A stretch of 64,000 nt of DNA from Agapanthus africanus (GCA_030015575.1 JASDDO010000014.1:166937911-167001910); one strand, 5' to 3'. Shown: positions 10,252-22,767, counted from the stretch's first letter. Numbers and translations: made by a program. Notes: generated by a model not told the origin, from the sequence alone.

Positions 10252-12179
10252 CTCTTGACGGGATGCATCCATCGATATTGTACCGGTCCGGCTAACTTAT
10301 CCTCAGTTGCAAGATGAACCGTCAGGTGTATTATGATATCGAAGAATGACGGTGGGAAAATACGCTCAAACTTGCAAAGTATCAACGCAATAGAATTTTC
10401 TAGTTTCTCCAGTATCACAACATCCAGTGTTTTAGCGCATAATTCTCTGAAAAAACAACATAGGTCATTGATTACTAGACCAACCGATTCGGGAAGGGAA
10501 GTCCTGAGGGATAATGGGAGAAGGTGCTCTATAATAACATGGTGATCATGACTTTTCAGCCCGTCGATCTTGCCTTTCACAATTTTTATCTTCTTACTGA
10601 ATAATCCTGAGAAACCTGTAGGAACTTTCAAATCATGCAATACCTGCAGGAATCTTTTCTTCTCCGGTTGTGACATATGATACGCGGCATTGGGAAGTAC
10701 AAACTTGCCTGGTTTACCTGCTATCGGTTTAGAATGCAATTCACATCTAATTTCCCAGTCCTGTAAATCCATCCGAGCATTGAGGTTGTCTTTCGATTTC
10801 CCGTCTTTACAAAAAAGCAAGTTGAGTACGTGCTCAAAAACTCCCTTCTTTATATGCATGACGTACAGACAATGACGCATCAAATTTGTTGACCAGTACG
10901 GAAGCTCGAACAAAATACTTAACTTGTTCCAGAATGGTGGTTTGACCTGTTTTGTCGGATCTATCCCGAAGGTCACATTATTTTAACCATCCCACTGAGC
11001 AGTCAAGTCCTCTCCGGACAATGGGGCTGGAGGTCCAAGAAACTCCTGATGACCATCAAAGTGAACAGCGTCTAACCTGTAGAGGTGGTCTAGAGGCAGG
11101 AAATGTCGATGGCCGCAATAACAAACCATCCTGCTAAAATTCAAGAATTTCGATATTGTATGTTGATGGAAATAAGGATATACTTTGTGACCATGTACGG
11201 ACCAACCTGATAGCATTCCATACGCAGGAAAGTCATTAATTGTCCACATTAAAGCCGCACGCAGTATGAAGGTTGTATTTGTGTTTGCATCGTAAGTCTC
11301 TACACTATCAATGAATAAAGATTTTAACTCCTCGATCAGAGGTCGGAGATAGACGTCGATATTGTTTCCCGGTGAGTTTGGTCAGTCGATAAGAAGAGGC
11401 ATCATAAAGTATGATTGGTCCATAGCCAACCAAGGCGATAAATTATAAACTATCATTACAACGGGCCATGTGCTGTGGCTTCCAGCCATATAATTGAATA
11501 GGTAGAAGCCATCACTAGTGAGTCCGAGCCTGACATTGCGAGAATCTCTACTGAATATTTCGTGCCTCCTATCGAAATCCTTCCATACAGTGAATCTCTT
11601 GGATGACTCATTTTTCCATTTTCACTTGGAAGAGCGCGGTGATGCCAAATCATTGACTCGGCTGTTTTCTTGCACCTGAATAGTCTCTGTAGCCTCTGTG
11701 TTATGGGAAAGTATCGTGCTATCTTGACAGGTATATTGGGATTCTTATCAGAATCTTTCGGCTTATACCTGGCCTCTCCGCATGTTGGACACTCTTTCAA
11801 ATCTGAATTCTCTTTCCGGTACAACGTGCAATTTTTAAGACATGCTTGAATCTTCTCACACTTCAGACCCAAATCAGACATCATTTTCTGGGCTCCATAC
11901 CAGCTGTTGGACACGTTATTTTCCGGGGGCATAGAATCTTTTAAGAACAAAAGAAGCATTGTGAATGACTTGTGGCTCCATCCATTTAGGCACTTAATCT
12001 GGTTGGACGAACCATGAGAGGGTGGAATCCTTTGCATTCTCATAAATTGGTTTTCTAGCATCATTCATGAAATTTTCATACTTATCCGCATGAGATCCTT
12101 GACCGGAAAGAATGTCATTTTCGGTACGAATAGATTCACCTAGGGCTGCCTCTACCATATCCTCCATTTCTTCTGATGG

Positions 12180-12290
12180 AAACAAATTACCGTCTTCTTC
12201 TTCTGTCGCATTACCGTCTTCTCCTTCTTCTTCTGCCACATTACCGGCTTCTCCTTCTTCTTTTGCCGCATTACTGTGTTCTTCTCCTTT
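12180..12290 (-). repeat. acidic-repeat minisatellite in transposase N-terminus
   Basis: About three to four copies of a 33-nt unit of CTTCTTCTTCTG/CCGTCTTCTC type. In the transposase frame they encode repeated G-N-x-A-E-E-E-G-E blocks. In-frame length variation is expected. Confidence 0.6.
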
Positions 12291-12449
12291 CCCGTGATAT
12301 AGCCAAGTTGTATAAAGTCTAGTAAAACTATGCTTAACGATATGGAGCTCTGCAAATTCTACCTTCCGCCAGTACTTATTCCTGTTTCCCCCAATTAGAG
12401 CAAAGTTCTGTTTTAAAATTCAAAATTTGAAAATTGAAGCAACGCTTCA

Positions 12450-12770
12450 AATTCAGCACTAGGCGCGCTACGCGCCACGTGTCAGACACAGACGCGCTAG
12501 CGCCAGGTGCGCTGCGCCCTAAGCAGCGCACCCCCAATCAGAGCAAAGCTCTGTTTTAAAATTTCAAAACTCAAAAATTGAAGCAACGTTTCAAATCCAG
12601 CGCCAGGCGCGCTGCGCGCCACGTGTTAAAAACGAGTGCGCTAGCGCAGTTGCGCTGCGCGCTATGTGTCAAAAACGGGTGCGCTAACGCAGTTGCGCTG
12701 CGCTCTGCGCTTCGCGCCACGTGTCGAACATAGGTGCGCTCGCGCAAGGTGCGCCAGCGCTGGAATTAAA
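12450..12770 (+). repeat. G-box/GCGC palindrome block 1, LTR of B
   Basis: Dense GCGCGCTRCGCGCC and CACGTGTC words upstream of the TATA box. A duplicated segment (AGAGCAAAG, GAAGCAACG, GGCGCGCTRCGCGCC) accounts for part of it. Confidence 0.7.
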
Positions 12771-12987
12771 AATTCCCCACCGTTAGATCAAAAGATCTAA
12801 TAATAATAAATTATTAATTAATCAGAATTAAAATTATATTATGGAAAGATCTTTCCAATCTTATTAAAATAAGAAAATTATCTTCTGCAAAGCAGAAGCC
12901 CTAGGATCAAAGATCCAACGGTAGGAAATATTCCCAAATTAATCAGAGAAACATCTCTTAAAACTGATTTAATAAATCAATTGGCCC

Positions 12988-12995
12988 TATATAAA
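12988..12995 (+). promoter_or_regulatory. TATA box of element B
   Basis: TATATAAA inside GGCCCTATATAAAGGCC, a near-palindrome; the same arrangement occurs in C (19801, 30561) and the solo LTR (41502-41509, minus). Confidence 0.65.
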
Positions 12996-13384
12996 GGCCC
13001 CAAGACTTCAAGTCTCATATAGAGAAACCCCGCTGCAAACTTTGAGAAAAACTCAAAGAGAAAGAAGAGCAGGCTCTTAGAAAAAGAAGATCATTTCTTG
13101 AAGATAAAGAATTAATTCTTGAACAACACAGATGAAATCATCTCATTAAAAAAAGAAGAACTATCTTCTTAAAGGATCACAGATCTACAAAAGACCAAGG
13201 TCTTTGATAAAAAGAAAAAAGATCAAAAGATCTCATCACATAATAAAGAAGAACATATTCTTCATACAGATCCTTGATCTACAAAGGCAGAGACCTTTCA
13301 AAAATAGGAACTTTTGTTCTTGAATCTTGAGGCAAAGCCTCCTTTAAAAGAAAAATATAAACTTGTTCTCTGATCATAAATTTG

Positions 13385-13745
13385 ATCAGATGCGCTTTGC
13401 GCTACTGAACAGAGCCTTGCACTCATGAACTGCGCTTTTGCGCTCCTTGGACCGGCGCTCAAAGCCATAACGCGCCACGTGTCAACCATAGACACTACTT
13501 GCGCTTTGCGCTTTTAAAACAGAGCACTGCGCTCATGGGCTGGCGCTCAGCGCCAAGCGCGCCACGTGTCACTCACTGGTGCACCACCAAACTAGCGCAA
13601 AGTGCTTATAAATTGAAAGCGCAATGCGCTCATAAACTAGCGCTTAGCGCTAAGCGCGACACGTGTCACCTTCGTGTGCGCTACCTGACAGATGCGCAAT
13701 GCGCTCTTTAATTAGCGCAAAGCGCCTGACGCGCCACGTGGCGCA
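13385..13745 (+). repeat. G-box/GCGC palindrome block 2, LTR of B
   Basis: A second array of GCGC and CGCCACGTG words, downstream of the TATA box and so in the predicted transcript. Short minus- and plus-strand ORFs here are compositional. Confidence 0.65.
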
Positions 13746-14114
13746 CTGTCAGAACACACTTTGTTCTGATGAATACTATGCATTCAATACAAGACAAAAA
13801 TTGTCAGGACCTAATGCTCAGCATTACTAAAAAGGCCAAGCTCAAGTAAAGGCTCAATAGCCACAATTAAAAATGTTAAATATTTTAATTGGACTTAGCC
13901 CAATTCTGGACATAAGTCCTCAACTTATATTGAACTGAGCCCATCTGCTCACAAATATTCAACAGATCTTAGTCTCAAACTGGGCTACAGATCTTCCAAT
14001 CAATTCACACCGGTTCAAGGGTACATCTCTTTACTCCTCTGATATCTGTCATTGTAATCTTTCAACGTCTTCAGAGAGGTGACAGGTCCCGACAACCACA
14101 CATCTCACAGACTG

Positions 14115-14510
14115 TGGGGTCCTTAAACTCATGGACTACGATATCCTTAAACCTTATAGACTACGATGTCTCTAAACCGGATTGTGGGGTCCTTAAACTC
14201 ATGAACTACGATGTTCTTAAACCTTATAGACTACGTTGTCTCTAAACCGGACTGTGGGGTCCTTGAGCCCATGGACTACGATGTCCTTAAACCTTATAGA
14301 CTACGATGTCTCTAAACCGGACTGTGGGGTCTTTAAGCCCATGGACTACGACGCCCTTAAACCTTATAGACTATGATGTCTCTAAACTGGACCGAGATGT
14401 CCTTAAACTACTGATGGACCGAGATGTCCTTAAACTAACAACGGACCGTAATGTCCTTAAACTAATCGACCGCAATGTTTCTAAACTAAACAATAGAGCC
14501 CAATTGCTCT
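14115..14510 (+). repeat. 24-bp minisatellite in LTR of B
   Basis: Repeats of the form GGACCGAGATGTCCTTAAAC and GGACTGTGGGGTCCTTAAAC. The unit carries a short palindrome, GGAC...GTCC or GGACTGTGGGGTCC. Related arrays occur in the solo LTR, in E, and in the 3' noncoding regions of B and C. Confidence 0.8.
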
Positions 14511-15050
14511 TTTGTCGGATCTAAATGATCCTGTTAAGTTGATCTTAGCCTAAAAATTAGACTAACGTATCCTTAACATACGTTTAAGTTGATCTTAGTC
14601 TCAAATGAGGCTAACGTATCTTTAAACCCAAACCAAAACCCAAATCTAAGAAAATAAGGATTTGGACTAATCCACGACCTACGGGCGACAACATACATTA
14701 GTCTCCGTATACAATCCACGGGCAACCACAAACAAAACAAACACCCACGACACGAAGTGACCATCTGGAGAAGGAGAAAGTTGTTACCGTGATGCAGTAG
14801 CATAATTAACTGCAGGGGCTTGCGCCTGCAGGGAAGAGCGCCCCCACAATCAAAAACCCCTCACAAACGAGGGGGAATCTGATGAAGTCTGCTACATCGG
14901 CTGCATCCGTTTAAACCTTCGATACACGGTGCCTTAAATCAACTTGGCATCTTCGGAGAGGTGGACGGATAGCACCAATTAGCATCTTTCCCGAAATTCA
15001 GGCCTGACGTCCCAACGTCCCGGTCGCGTCCTTCGGTGGTAAACAGATTC

Positions 15051-15068
15051 TGGCACGCCCGGTGGGAC
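15051..15068 (+). other. primer binding site of element B
   Basis: TGGCACGCCCGGTGGGAC, five bases after the LTR end. The same site is at 21517 in C and, with one change, at 56622 in E. I do not assign the tRNA. Confidence 0.75.
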
Positions 15069-15194
15069 CTTTTCCTCTTTCCACTCCACACTTCGTATGT
15101 CATGTTCGCGAACGAATCGCAGTTTGATATGGTTGCCCTTAGGTTCGAGGTACTAAGATTTGGTTTCTTGCTTGGCGCAAAAAGCGAAACAGCA

Positions 15195-18100
15195 ATGGCA
15201 TCTACTTGCGTGAAGTGTTCCAACTGCAACTGCAACTCGCGCTCCACCTCATCTGGAGGCATAGCTTACGGGCCTCAAGCGGCCTCCTTGTTCACGATGC
15301 CGGTAGATCAGGTGACTCGGGCCACCATCGGATTGTTCTTTTGGACCATGCTCCCACCGATGAGCTTCAGCACCCCCATACCAACACCAGAAGCTCCCAA
15401 GAAGTCGGTCTTTGATCGGCTTACAACTACAACGGCCCCTCTCAACGGGTCGACCAGCTCCAGCACCTCAGTCTTCTCCAGATTGGGCTAAAATTCATAT
15501 GGGCCCGTGATGAAGCCTGCAATCCCAGAAAAGATTGTTCTGAAGAGGATAGCCATCCCTGCTCCTGAAGTCGTCAAGGCGGCTTCTCCCGCCAAAGTGT
15601 CGGTTTTTACAAGACTGACTATTCCGACTCCCACTACGGTTCCCTTCCCCACTCAGAAATCTGTTTTTGACCAGTTGGATACTGCTTCTCAAAGGACATC
15701 AGTCTTCAAGAGGCTGATGCCAGCAACAACCCCTCACCTGGATAGAGGGCAAAACAAAGCCATTCCCATCACCGAACCAACACCGTCGGCTCGACGCTCT
15801 CGACGTCGCTACTGGCGCCGAGTAAGAAAGGCTGGGGGCAACTCCCCCTCTGGGCTAACTCCACCAGCCCCAACGGTGGAAGTCAATGCTGCTGTTCCAA
15901 CCGGGAACAGCTTCGAATTGCTGAACAAGGTGCGCAGGAACTCTCCTACCGCCGTATTGAAAAGATCTCCTCCACCTGTGGAGAATGTTATAGAGGCAAA
16001 GCCGGAACAGCCCCCTCAGCGGCTGTCCTCCAAAGTTTACAAAGTCTGGCGACGGGTCCAGGAGTCAGTGGTCGATCAAGACTATCTTCGCCGACAGAAG
16101 AAGTTGAAGGTTCAGCAAGAAGAGAACCGTCCTAGCAAGCCACAAAGGACGACAACTGCCTGGGTGCCCGCTGCAACGGCCCCCTCAACATCAACTGCTT
16201 AAAAGAAAAGGAGGCCAGAGAAAGCCCCTATGAATACGGCAGAACGCAAAGACGCCGAGACCAAACGCCCCAAGTCTGGGGGCATAATGGTTCACACTAT
16301 TTATATGGCATCCGGGAAAGAGGATAGCCGCGCTTCTACGGGCCACCGACCGCTCACCCGATCCATCACAAGAGCTCAAGAACAACAGCAGCAGAAGCTT
16401 TAAGAGATGCTGACTGCAATGGCCGCTCTCACCGGGCCAAAAGAAAGCCCGAAGGCATCATCAGAACAGCGTCACGAACAAGAAACCAATGCTGACTTTC
16501 TACGCAGGGTCCTCAAAAAGAAGGACAGAGAAGCAGCAGAATAAGCTGCCCACATAAAACAAATGGTGCTTCTGTTCCAAGACATGGTAGGAATGATGTT
16601 ACAGCCGGATCCTTCAGCTGAAGACCCTCCGGTCATTATTGAAGACGATAGAGGGGAGACATCCAATCCTCCTCCGGCTCATTCAGCAGCCAAGGAGGAA
16701 ACCATTTCCAAAGCCACACCGGATGACTATATAGCTCAGCAAATACGAGCTCACCAGGCGAATGAAGCAGCCGGCCAAGTCGTCAAATTGGGCAACCGTA
16801 TCCAAGCTGGTATGACCAAATAAAATATCCGTCGGGATATACGATCCCTAAATTCCACGTGTACAAGGGGACAGGCAATCCTCACCAGCACGTCGCCCAG
16901 TTCAGAGCTCTTTGCGGCAACACCGGGGGCGATGATAAGCTTTTGCTCCGTCAATTCATCAGCAGCTTGTCGGAGACAGCCTTCGAATGGTACTCCGAAC
17001 TTCCAAACGACTCCGTCAAGACTTTTGCGGAAATGGAGCTGTTATTCACCCAGCGATTCGCAAGTGCTAGTGAACGCACCCCGATAACGGCATTGATTAA
17101 TTCCAGGGTGAAGCCAGGCGAGACGTGGGTCCAAAACACCATACGATGGCAGAATCTGTGGTCAAAATGTGAACAACGCATCGAAGAAGCACCGGCGGTG
17201 GGTATGTTCGTAGGCACTCTGGACCCTCATGCGACTATCTCCCAGTTCATGATGTTCTTCAAGCCGACCACTTTCCAGGCCTTGATCGACAAACTGGCCC
17301 AAATGGACCAGATGGGTCATAGACCGTCTCCTCCAAAACCAGACTCTCGAAATGAGAAGGGAAAGGGGAAAGCGATCATCGTTGCCAATGCTCAACAGCA
17401 GCCCGGTGGCCCAAGACCAGTTGATCGCCAAAATTACAGAACTCGATCTCTTGAAGATAAAATGAGTCGCCCTTACTCGTTTCGTAGAGAAAAAACAAAG
17501 AAGTTATTCGAGCTTGCACTGCGCAATAGGCTCATCAATTTTTCGGAGCCAAGACGCCCAGCGCAACCTGGCGACATTAGCAATCCTAACTACTGCCCTT
17601 ATCACCGAATGTTGGGCCATCCGATCGAGAATTGTTACATCTTCAAAAGTTGGATAGAAGATCAATACCAGCAGGGCAAGTTCATAATATCTGAGAATTG
17701 GAAGGTGAACCCGCCTCGGCCACACACTCTCAAGAAAACAGATACACCGAGGGCATCATACTCTTTTGTAGAGGAAGCTCCATGGGAGGTCGCTCTTTCA
17801 GCCAAGACAAAAAGAATGCTGAAGGATCTCCACACATGCCCGGCAATCAAGTGGAAGAATCCACTGGAACCTGAGATCATCGAGGGAATGCTGAAACCGC
17901 GCCCGACTCCAAAGATTGGTAGTGATAGCCAAAGCGCTCACAGCCAGCCGTCAAAGTCTTCGAAGAAAAAGAAGAAGACCAAAAAGCCCGTGAAGCCTGG
18001 TGACAAGCGCACGGACCTGCAAAATCAGACTGACGCGTTGGAAGAATATAATCAAAATGCGCGGATTCCAGTCACACTCCAAGAATTTCTCAGCCACGTC

Positions 18101-19175
18101 CTTGAGAACGGAGATGATGACAATGGAGAAGACTCGTTGGATGAATCTGAAGGTTATGTGGCAAGTTGCCATGTGATCTCTCACTCGTCAATAGACGGTG
18201 AGAAAGCTCCTCATACAGAGAAACTGGGGGCAGGGCCTGAGCCGGAACTTCTGGGACCATCAGATGAAATAATTGATGCATTCCTAAACGAAGCTCTTCT
18301 GAAAAGCAAAGTTGATCGGGAGCATGAGATGACCATATTTGAAAAGGCCTAACGTCGACGACTGGACGAAAGGACTGAAATATCCCCACCAGACCAAATA
18401 CCTCCATTGCGAATAAAAACAGGTTCAAGACGAGGAAGTGGTTCGCCAAAGCCATATCAATGGGAATGAAGCTGCCTCCCTCCGAAGGAAACATTCCTGG
18501 TAAAGCAGAAATACATCTTAACTACTGCCTATATCATCGGAGGATCGCACACCCCACCAAAGAGTGCAACGCTTTTAAAAGATGGTGGCAAGGATATGTT
18601 GCTCACCGGCAAAATTTCAAGCGGATGAAACGCAAAACTCGTCGGGAACAAAAAAGTACGACCGAGGGGCGTAAAAGAACCACCGGCAACTGTCGCATGG
18701 TCAACGCCGGGGGATCGCAAGTTCTCACCTTCAGGAGCGACTCTGACGAAGAAATGACTCTTGGCCCTCTCTTTAAAGATTCCAACTTGAGAAAAGAGGA
18801 AGAACCAAATATTTGTGAAAACATTCAACTGCGCAATCGTACGCTGCCTAAAAAGAATCTTGGGCTCTTGAACAGTGGGTCAAATAGAAAAGATAAGGGG
18901 AAAGAAAAAGTCTCTGAAGATATCATCCTTCATGACCAAGCCGTCGAAAAGCTGACAGCCAAGGACCCGCCAAAGAAAAATAAGGTGGACTACAACGTTC
19001 TGGAACACTTGAGAAAGATACCCTCGAAGCTCAGCATTCTTGACGCCCTTCTGTTATCCAAAGAAGCAAGAGATTCTTTGATCAAGGCATTACAAGAGCC
19101 CGGACAATTCCAAGCTTTCCTTGCCGAAGAAAAGATGAAGGACGAGATGGAAGAAGTACACACGGCCGATATCAC
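15195..19175 (+). pseudogene. gag: gag (5' part of polyprotein) of element B, decayed
   Basis: Collinear with the E polyprotein from M-A-S-T. It covers an N-terminal Pro/Ala/Ser-rich domain with repeated S-V-F-x-R-L motifs, a Retrotrans_gag core at about 16850-17330 (A-L-C-G-N-T-G-G, F-E-W-Y-S-E-L-P), a CX2HX4HX4C module at 17590-17640 and a second at 18520-18570. Lesions: TAA at 15489, 16200, 16401 and 16542 (all at CAA/CAG positions of relatives), frameshift near 16785, TAA near 18350 and frameshift near 18390. The coding stops at 19175 because element C is inserted; it resumes at 32238. Confidence 0.88.
19171..19175 (+). repeat. target-site duplication of element C, left copy (ATCAC)
   Basis: ATCAC directly before TGTTCC; repeated at 32233-32237. 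Removing C plus one copy restores the reading through the protease region seen uninterrupted in E. Confidence 0.9.
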
Positions 19176-19227
19176 TGTTCCTGCCAAAATTTTGGCTCAA
19201 AACCCATTCTAATAAAATAAAAATAAA

Positions 19228-19259
<32 letters not shown>

Positions 19260-19404
19260 GGAGAAAACCTCCCTTTCAGAGCAAAACTCTGTTCAAATCC
19301 CAAAGCGGGAAATGAAGCAATGCTTCTGTTTCCCCCAATAAGAGCAAAACTCTGTTTTAAAAGATAATAAAAATCAAATCTTAAAATAAAGAAGCAACGC
19401 TTCA

Positions 19405-19640
19405 ACTAACTTGCGCTCTGCGCTGCTCGACATGTGGCAGCGCAGTGGCGCTAGCGCAGTCACGCTGCGCGCCACGTGGCAGCGCAGTCGCGCTGCGCGA
19501 CACGTGTCAGCGCAGTCGCGCTTGCACACCTGCGCTACGCTCTGCGCTGCGCGACACGTGTCAAGCGCAGTTGCGCAAGCGCAGTTGCACTGCGATGTGC
19601 GCTGCACGACACGTGTCAAGCGCCGGGGCGTTTGCGCCAA
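19405..19640 (+). repeat. G-box/GCGC array 1, 5' LTR of C
   Basis: Irregular array of GCGCAGTCGCGCTGCGCGAC plus ACGTG(G/T)CA units upstream of the TATA box at 19801. GACACGTGTC is a 10-bp perfect palindrome. Confidence 0.75.
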
Positions 19641-19800
19641 ACAGAATTAAATTCCAGAAAGATCTTTCTGTTCTTGTTAAAACAAGTAGATTGTCTTCTG
19701 TAAAACAGAAGCCCTTGGATCAAAGATCCAACGGTGGGGAAAATTCTCCAAATCACTCAGAGAAAGATCTCTTTAACAAATTTAACTAATTAATGGGCAC

Positions 19801-19808
19801 TATATAAA
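19801..19808 (+). promoter_or_regulatory. TATA box, 5' LTR of C
   Basis: TATATAAA within GGCACTATATAAAGGCC. Downstream is an A-rich leader (19850-20100) of consecutive short hairpins. Confidence 0.65.
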
Positions 19809-20139
19809 GGCCCCTAGACCCCAATTCAGAGGGCATCAAGAACAAAAAACATCAACAACATTAAGATCGAGATTAAGAGAACTCTGAAGAATTTGAGAAG
19901 AACTCTTCAAGAACAAAAAAAGAAGAAAGGTAAAAACCTTTATAAAAGAGAAGGTTCTCTTCTGAATAGATCATTGATCTAAGAACAAGATCAATGATCT
20001 TCAATAAAAAGAAAAATAAATAATAACAGTGCCTTGCACTTTTTTATGAACCACTGGTTCCTTGAAAACAAGAAAAACTTGTTTTCTTTAATCTAAAATT
20101 GATCAAAATATAAAATAGTGCCCTGCACTTGCAAAATTG

Positions 20140-20415
20140 GCACTGTTGCGCTCTTGGGTTGGCGCAAGCCACCAGAGAGCGCCACGTGTCAGCTCCAGAA
20201 TCACTTGCGCCATGCGCTTTTAAAATAGAGCACTGCTCTCATGAATTGGCGCAACCCACCAGAGCACGCCACATGTCAAAAGCGCAACAGCGCAGCGCAC
20301 TGGCGCAGTGCACTGCGCTTGCAATCACCAGAGCATGACACGTGTCACCCCCACATGGACTTGCGCCTTGCGCTCCTCAATTGGCGCAAAGCGCCTGACA
20401 AGCCACGTGGCACTC
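20140..20415 (+). repeat. G-box block 2, 5' LTR of C
   Basis: Several GCCACGTGTC, CACATGTC and GACACGTGTC words among GCGC words, in the predicted transcribed part. Repeated at 30890-31175 in the 3' LTR. Confidence 0.65.
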
Positions 20416-21516
20416 TGTCAGACTAATTAATGCGATGCATTATCAAGGGCAGAGCCCAATAAAGAAAGGTCTATCAGACCAAACAAAGTGCTATGCACTA
20501 TTTAAAGGGAATAAAGCCCAAACAGAGGTCTGTCAAGCTCAAAACAGATGTTGTGCATCATTTAAAAGGGACAGAGCCCAAATAAAAAAGGCTTAGCAGG
20601 CCAGAATAAAATGCAGTGCATTATTAAACATGGGCAAAGCCCTAGCACAGGCCTAATAAGCCAAAGATAAAGAAAAATGTTGAACATCTTCAACTGGACT
20701 TAGCCCAATCATGGCCATAATTCCTCAAATTAAATTGACTGAGCACGGCTGCTCCCTTAAATCAATTTACACCTGGTTCAAGGGTACATCTCTGAACTCC
20801 CCTGACATCTGTCATTGTAATCTTTCAACGTCGTCAGAGAGGTGATGGGTCCCGACGGCCATACATCCAATGGACCCCCATGTCCTTAAACTGGAATATG
20901 GACCACTATGTCCCTAAACTGGAACAATAGAGCCAATTGCTCTCTTGTCGGATCCAAATGATCCTGTTAAGTTGATCTTAGTCTGGAGATTAGACTAACG
21001 TATCCTTAACGAACGTTTAAGTTGATCTTAGCCTCAATATGGCTAACGTATCCTTAAACTAAAACCCCAAACCCAAATCTAAGAACATACGGATTTGGAC
21101 TAATCCACGTCCTACGGGCGACGACATAAATTACTCTCCGTATACAATCCACGGGCATCCACAAACAAAACAAACACACACGACACGAAGTGAAATTCTG
21201 GAGAAGGAGAAAGTTGTTACCGCGGTGCGGTAGCGTAATTAACTGCAGGGGCTTGCGCCTGCAGGGAAGAGCATCCCCACAATCAAAAACCCCTCAAGCG
21301 AGGGGGAATCTGATGAAGTATGCTACATCGGCCGCATCCGTCTAAACCTCCGATACACGGTGCCATAAATCAACTTGGTACCTTCGGAGAGGTGGACGGA
21401 TAAAACCAAATAGCATCTGCCCCGTCTTTCGGAGAGGCAAGACGTCCAGTCCTGCCCCGTCCTTCGGAGAGGCAAGACGTCCAGTCCTGCGCCGTCTTTC
21501 GGAGGGGAACAGATTC

Positions 21517-21534
21517 TGGCACGCCCGGTGGGAC
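21517..21534 (+). other. primer binding site of element C
   Basis: TGGCACGCCCGGTGGGAC, identical to that of B. Confidence 0.75.
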
Positions 21535-21660
21535 CTTTTCCTCTTTCCACTTCACACTTCATGTGTCGTGTTCGCGAACAAATCGCGGTTTGCTGTGGTT
21601 GCCTATGGATTCGAGGTACTTAGAATTGGTGTCTTATTCCGTGCAGAAAACAGAAGACCA

Positions 21661-22767
21661 ATAGCTTCCAAATGCACTACCTGCAACTGCAACTCTCGCT
21701 CCGTCCCTGCTGGAGGAGTGACTTATGGGCCCCAAGCGGCCTCTCTTTTCAAGATGCCAGTGGAGCAAGTAACTCAAGCCACCACTAGACTATTCTTCGG
21801 GACCATGCTCCCACCGATGAGCTTCAATGCCCCAAAGGCGTCGCAAGAAGTTCTAAAGAAGTCGGTCCTTGATCGGCTTACAACTACCGCGGTCCCTCTC
21901 AACGGGTCGCCCAACTTCAATACTTCGGTTTTCAATAGACTGGGCCAGAACACCTACAAGCCCGCGATACCCGAAGTTGCCATCCCAAAGCGGATAGCCA
22001 TCCCGGCTCAAGCGGACGAAATCAACGCTTCTCAGAAGTCAGTCTCTACAAGAATGGCCATTCCGGTTGCTACTCCAGGCAAGGTCCTCAAAGTTGCTTC
22101 CCCTGCCCAGAGGGGGCACGATAAAGTCACCCTTATAGCTGAAACAGCTCCATCCGCAAGACACGTTCGACGTCGTCACTGGCATCGAGTGAGGAAGGCT
22201 GGGGGCAACTCCCCCTCTGGATTTACTCCACCAGCTCCAACTGTGGGGATCGATGCTGCTGTTCCAACCGGGAACAGCTTTGAATTGCTGAACACGGTGC
22301 GCAAAAACTCTCCTGCTGCGGTGTTGAAACGAACTCCTTCACCTGTGGAGAATACTCCAGAGAAGAAGTTGGAGCAGCCCCCTCAGCGGCTGTCCTCCAA
22401 AATTTACAAGGTCTGGCGTCAAGTCCAAGACTCGGTAATTGATCAAGATTATCCCCGCCGACAGAAAAAGGTGAAGGTTCGGCAGGAGAGGGACTACTCA
22501 AAGCCACAAAAAGTGACAGCTAGCTGGGTGCCCACTGCAGCGGCTCCCTCAACGTCAATCACTCAAAAGAAAAGGAGGCCGCAGAAAGCCCCTGTGAACA
22601 TGGCGAACCGTAAAAGCGCTGAACACATACGCCCCAAGTCTGGGGGCATGGTGGTGCATACTATTTATATGGCTTCCGGAAAGGAGGAAAGCCGTGCTTC
22701 GACGGGTCACCGACCGCTCACCCGATCCGTGACAAAAGCTCAAGAACAACAACAGCGGAAGCTTTAA
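21661..22767 (+). pseudogene. gag: gag N-terminal ORF of element C, start codon lost
   Basis: Collinear with the first about 370 residues of the E polyprotein: Cys-rich start, G-P-Q-A-A-S-L-F, repeated S-V-x-x-R motifs, R-H-V-R-R-R-H-W and Q-R-L-S-S-K-I-Y-K-V-W. The ATG used in B and E is ATA here (21661-21663). The frame is otherwise open for about 1.1 kb and ends at TAA 22765-22767, at the same codon as the TAA of B at 16401. Three bases later an ATG opens the next ORF. The function of this N-terminal domain is unknown; it may be matrix-like. Confidence 0.8.

Larger units (their letters stand above)
9005..12350 (-). pseudogene. TNP2-type CACTA transposase pseudogene
   Basis: The family product is the CACTA transposase that binds the ends and mobilises the element. 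Reading the minus strand, the N-terminal part at 12350-12010 has Y-T-T-W-L-Y-H-G, then an acidic repeat and D-A-R-K-P-I-Y. The TNP2 core at 12010-10980 has K-S-F-T-M-L-L, N-C-T-L-Y-R-K, CPTCGEARYK, W-T-I-N-D-F-P-A-Y and G-W-S-V-H-G. The DUF4218-like region at 10976-10252 has I-L-F-E-L-P-Y-W, K-S-H-D-H-H-V-I and H-L-T-V-H-L. The DUF4216-like region ends near 9005 with D-P-F-I-F, W-S-V-V and K-P-R-D-V-Y-D. Lesions: frameshifts near 12020 and 11490, TGA at 11382-11384, TAA at 10983-10985, and further stops in the last exons. At least one intron (10164-10251) is recognisable. Clearly dead. Confidence 0.85.
8558..12382 (-). mobile_element. CACTA/EnSpm transposon, transposase part
   Basis: Minus-strand continuation of the element seen at 1-689. 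It holds the TNP2-type transposase pseudogene and the first members of the microexon row. Its upstream end is cut at 12383, where the LTR of element B begins inside the N-terminal coding region. B therefore probably inserted into the CACTA, with the rest of the CACTA beyond the window. Confidence 0.8.
12383..15045 (+). repeat. 5' LTR of element B (Tat-like family)
   Basis: It starts TGTTTCCCCC and ends AAACA directly before GATTCTGGCACGCCC. The last kilobase is collinear with the LTRs of C, E and the solo LTR. It contains two blocks of GCGC/CACGTG repeats, a TATA box between them, a run of short palindromes, a 24-bp minisatellite and the conserved U5 end. The left flank ATTCC would be the target duplication, but its partner is outside the window. 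The B element itself continues through all later insertions and past 64000. Confidence 0.8.
19176..21511 (+). repeat. 5' LTR of element C
   Basis: TGTTCCTGCC...GGGGAACA, 2,336 bp, collinear with 29923-32232 except in the CACGTG array, which has a different unit composition, and in a duplicated segment near 21420-21490. Confidence 0.92.
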
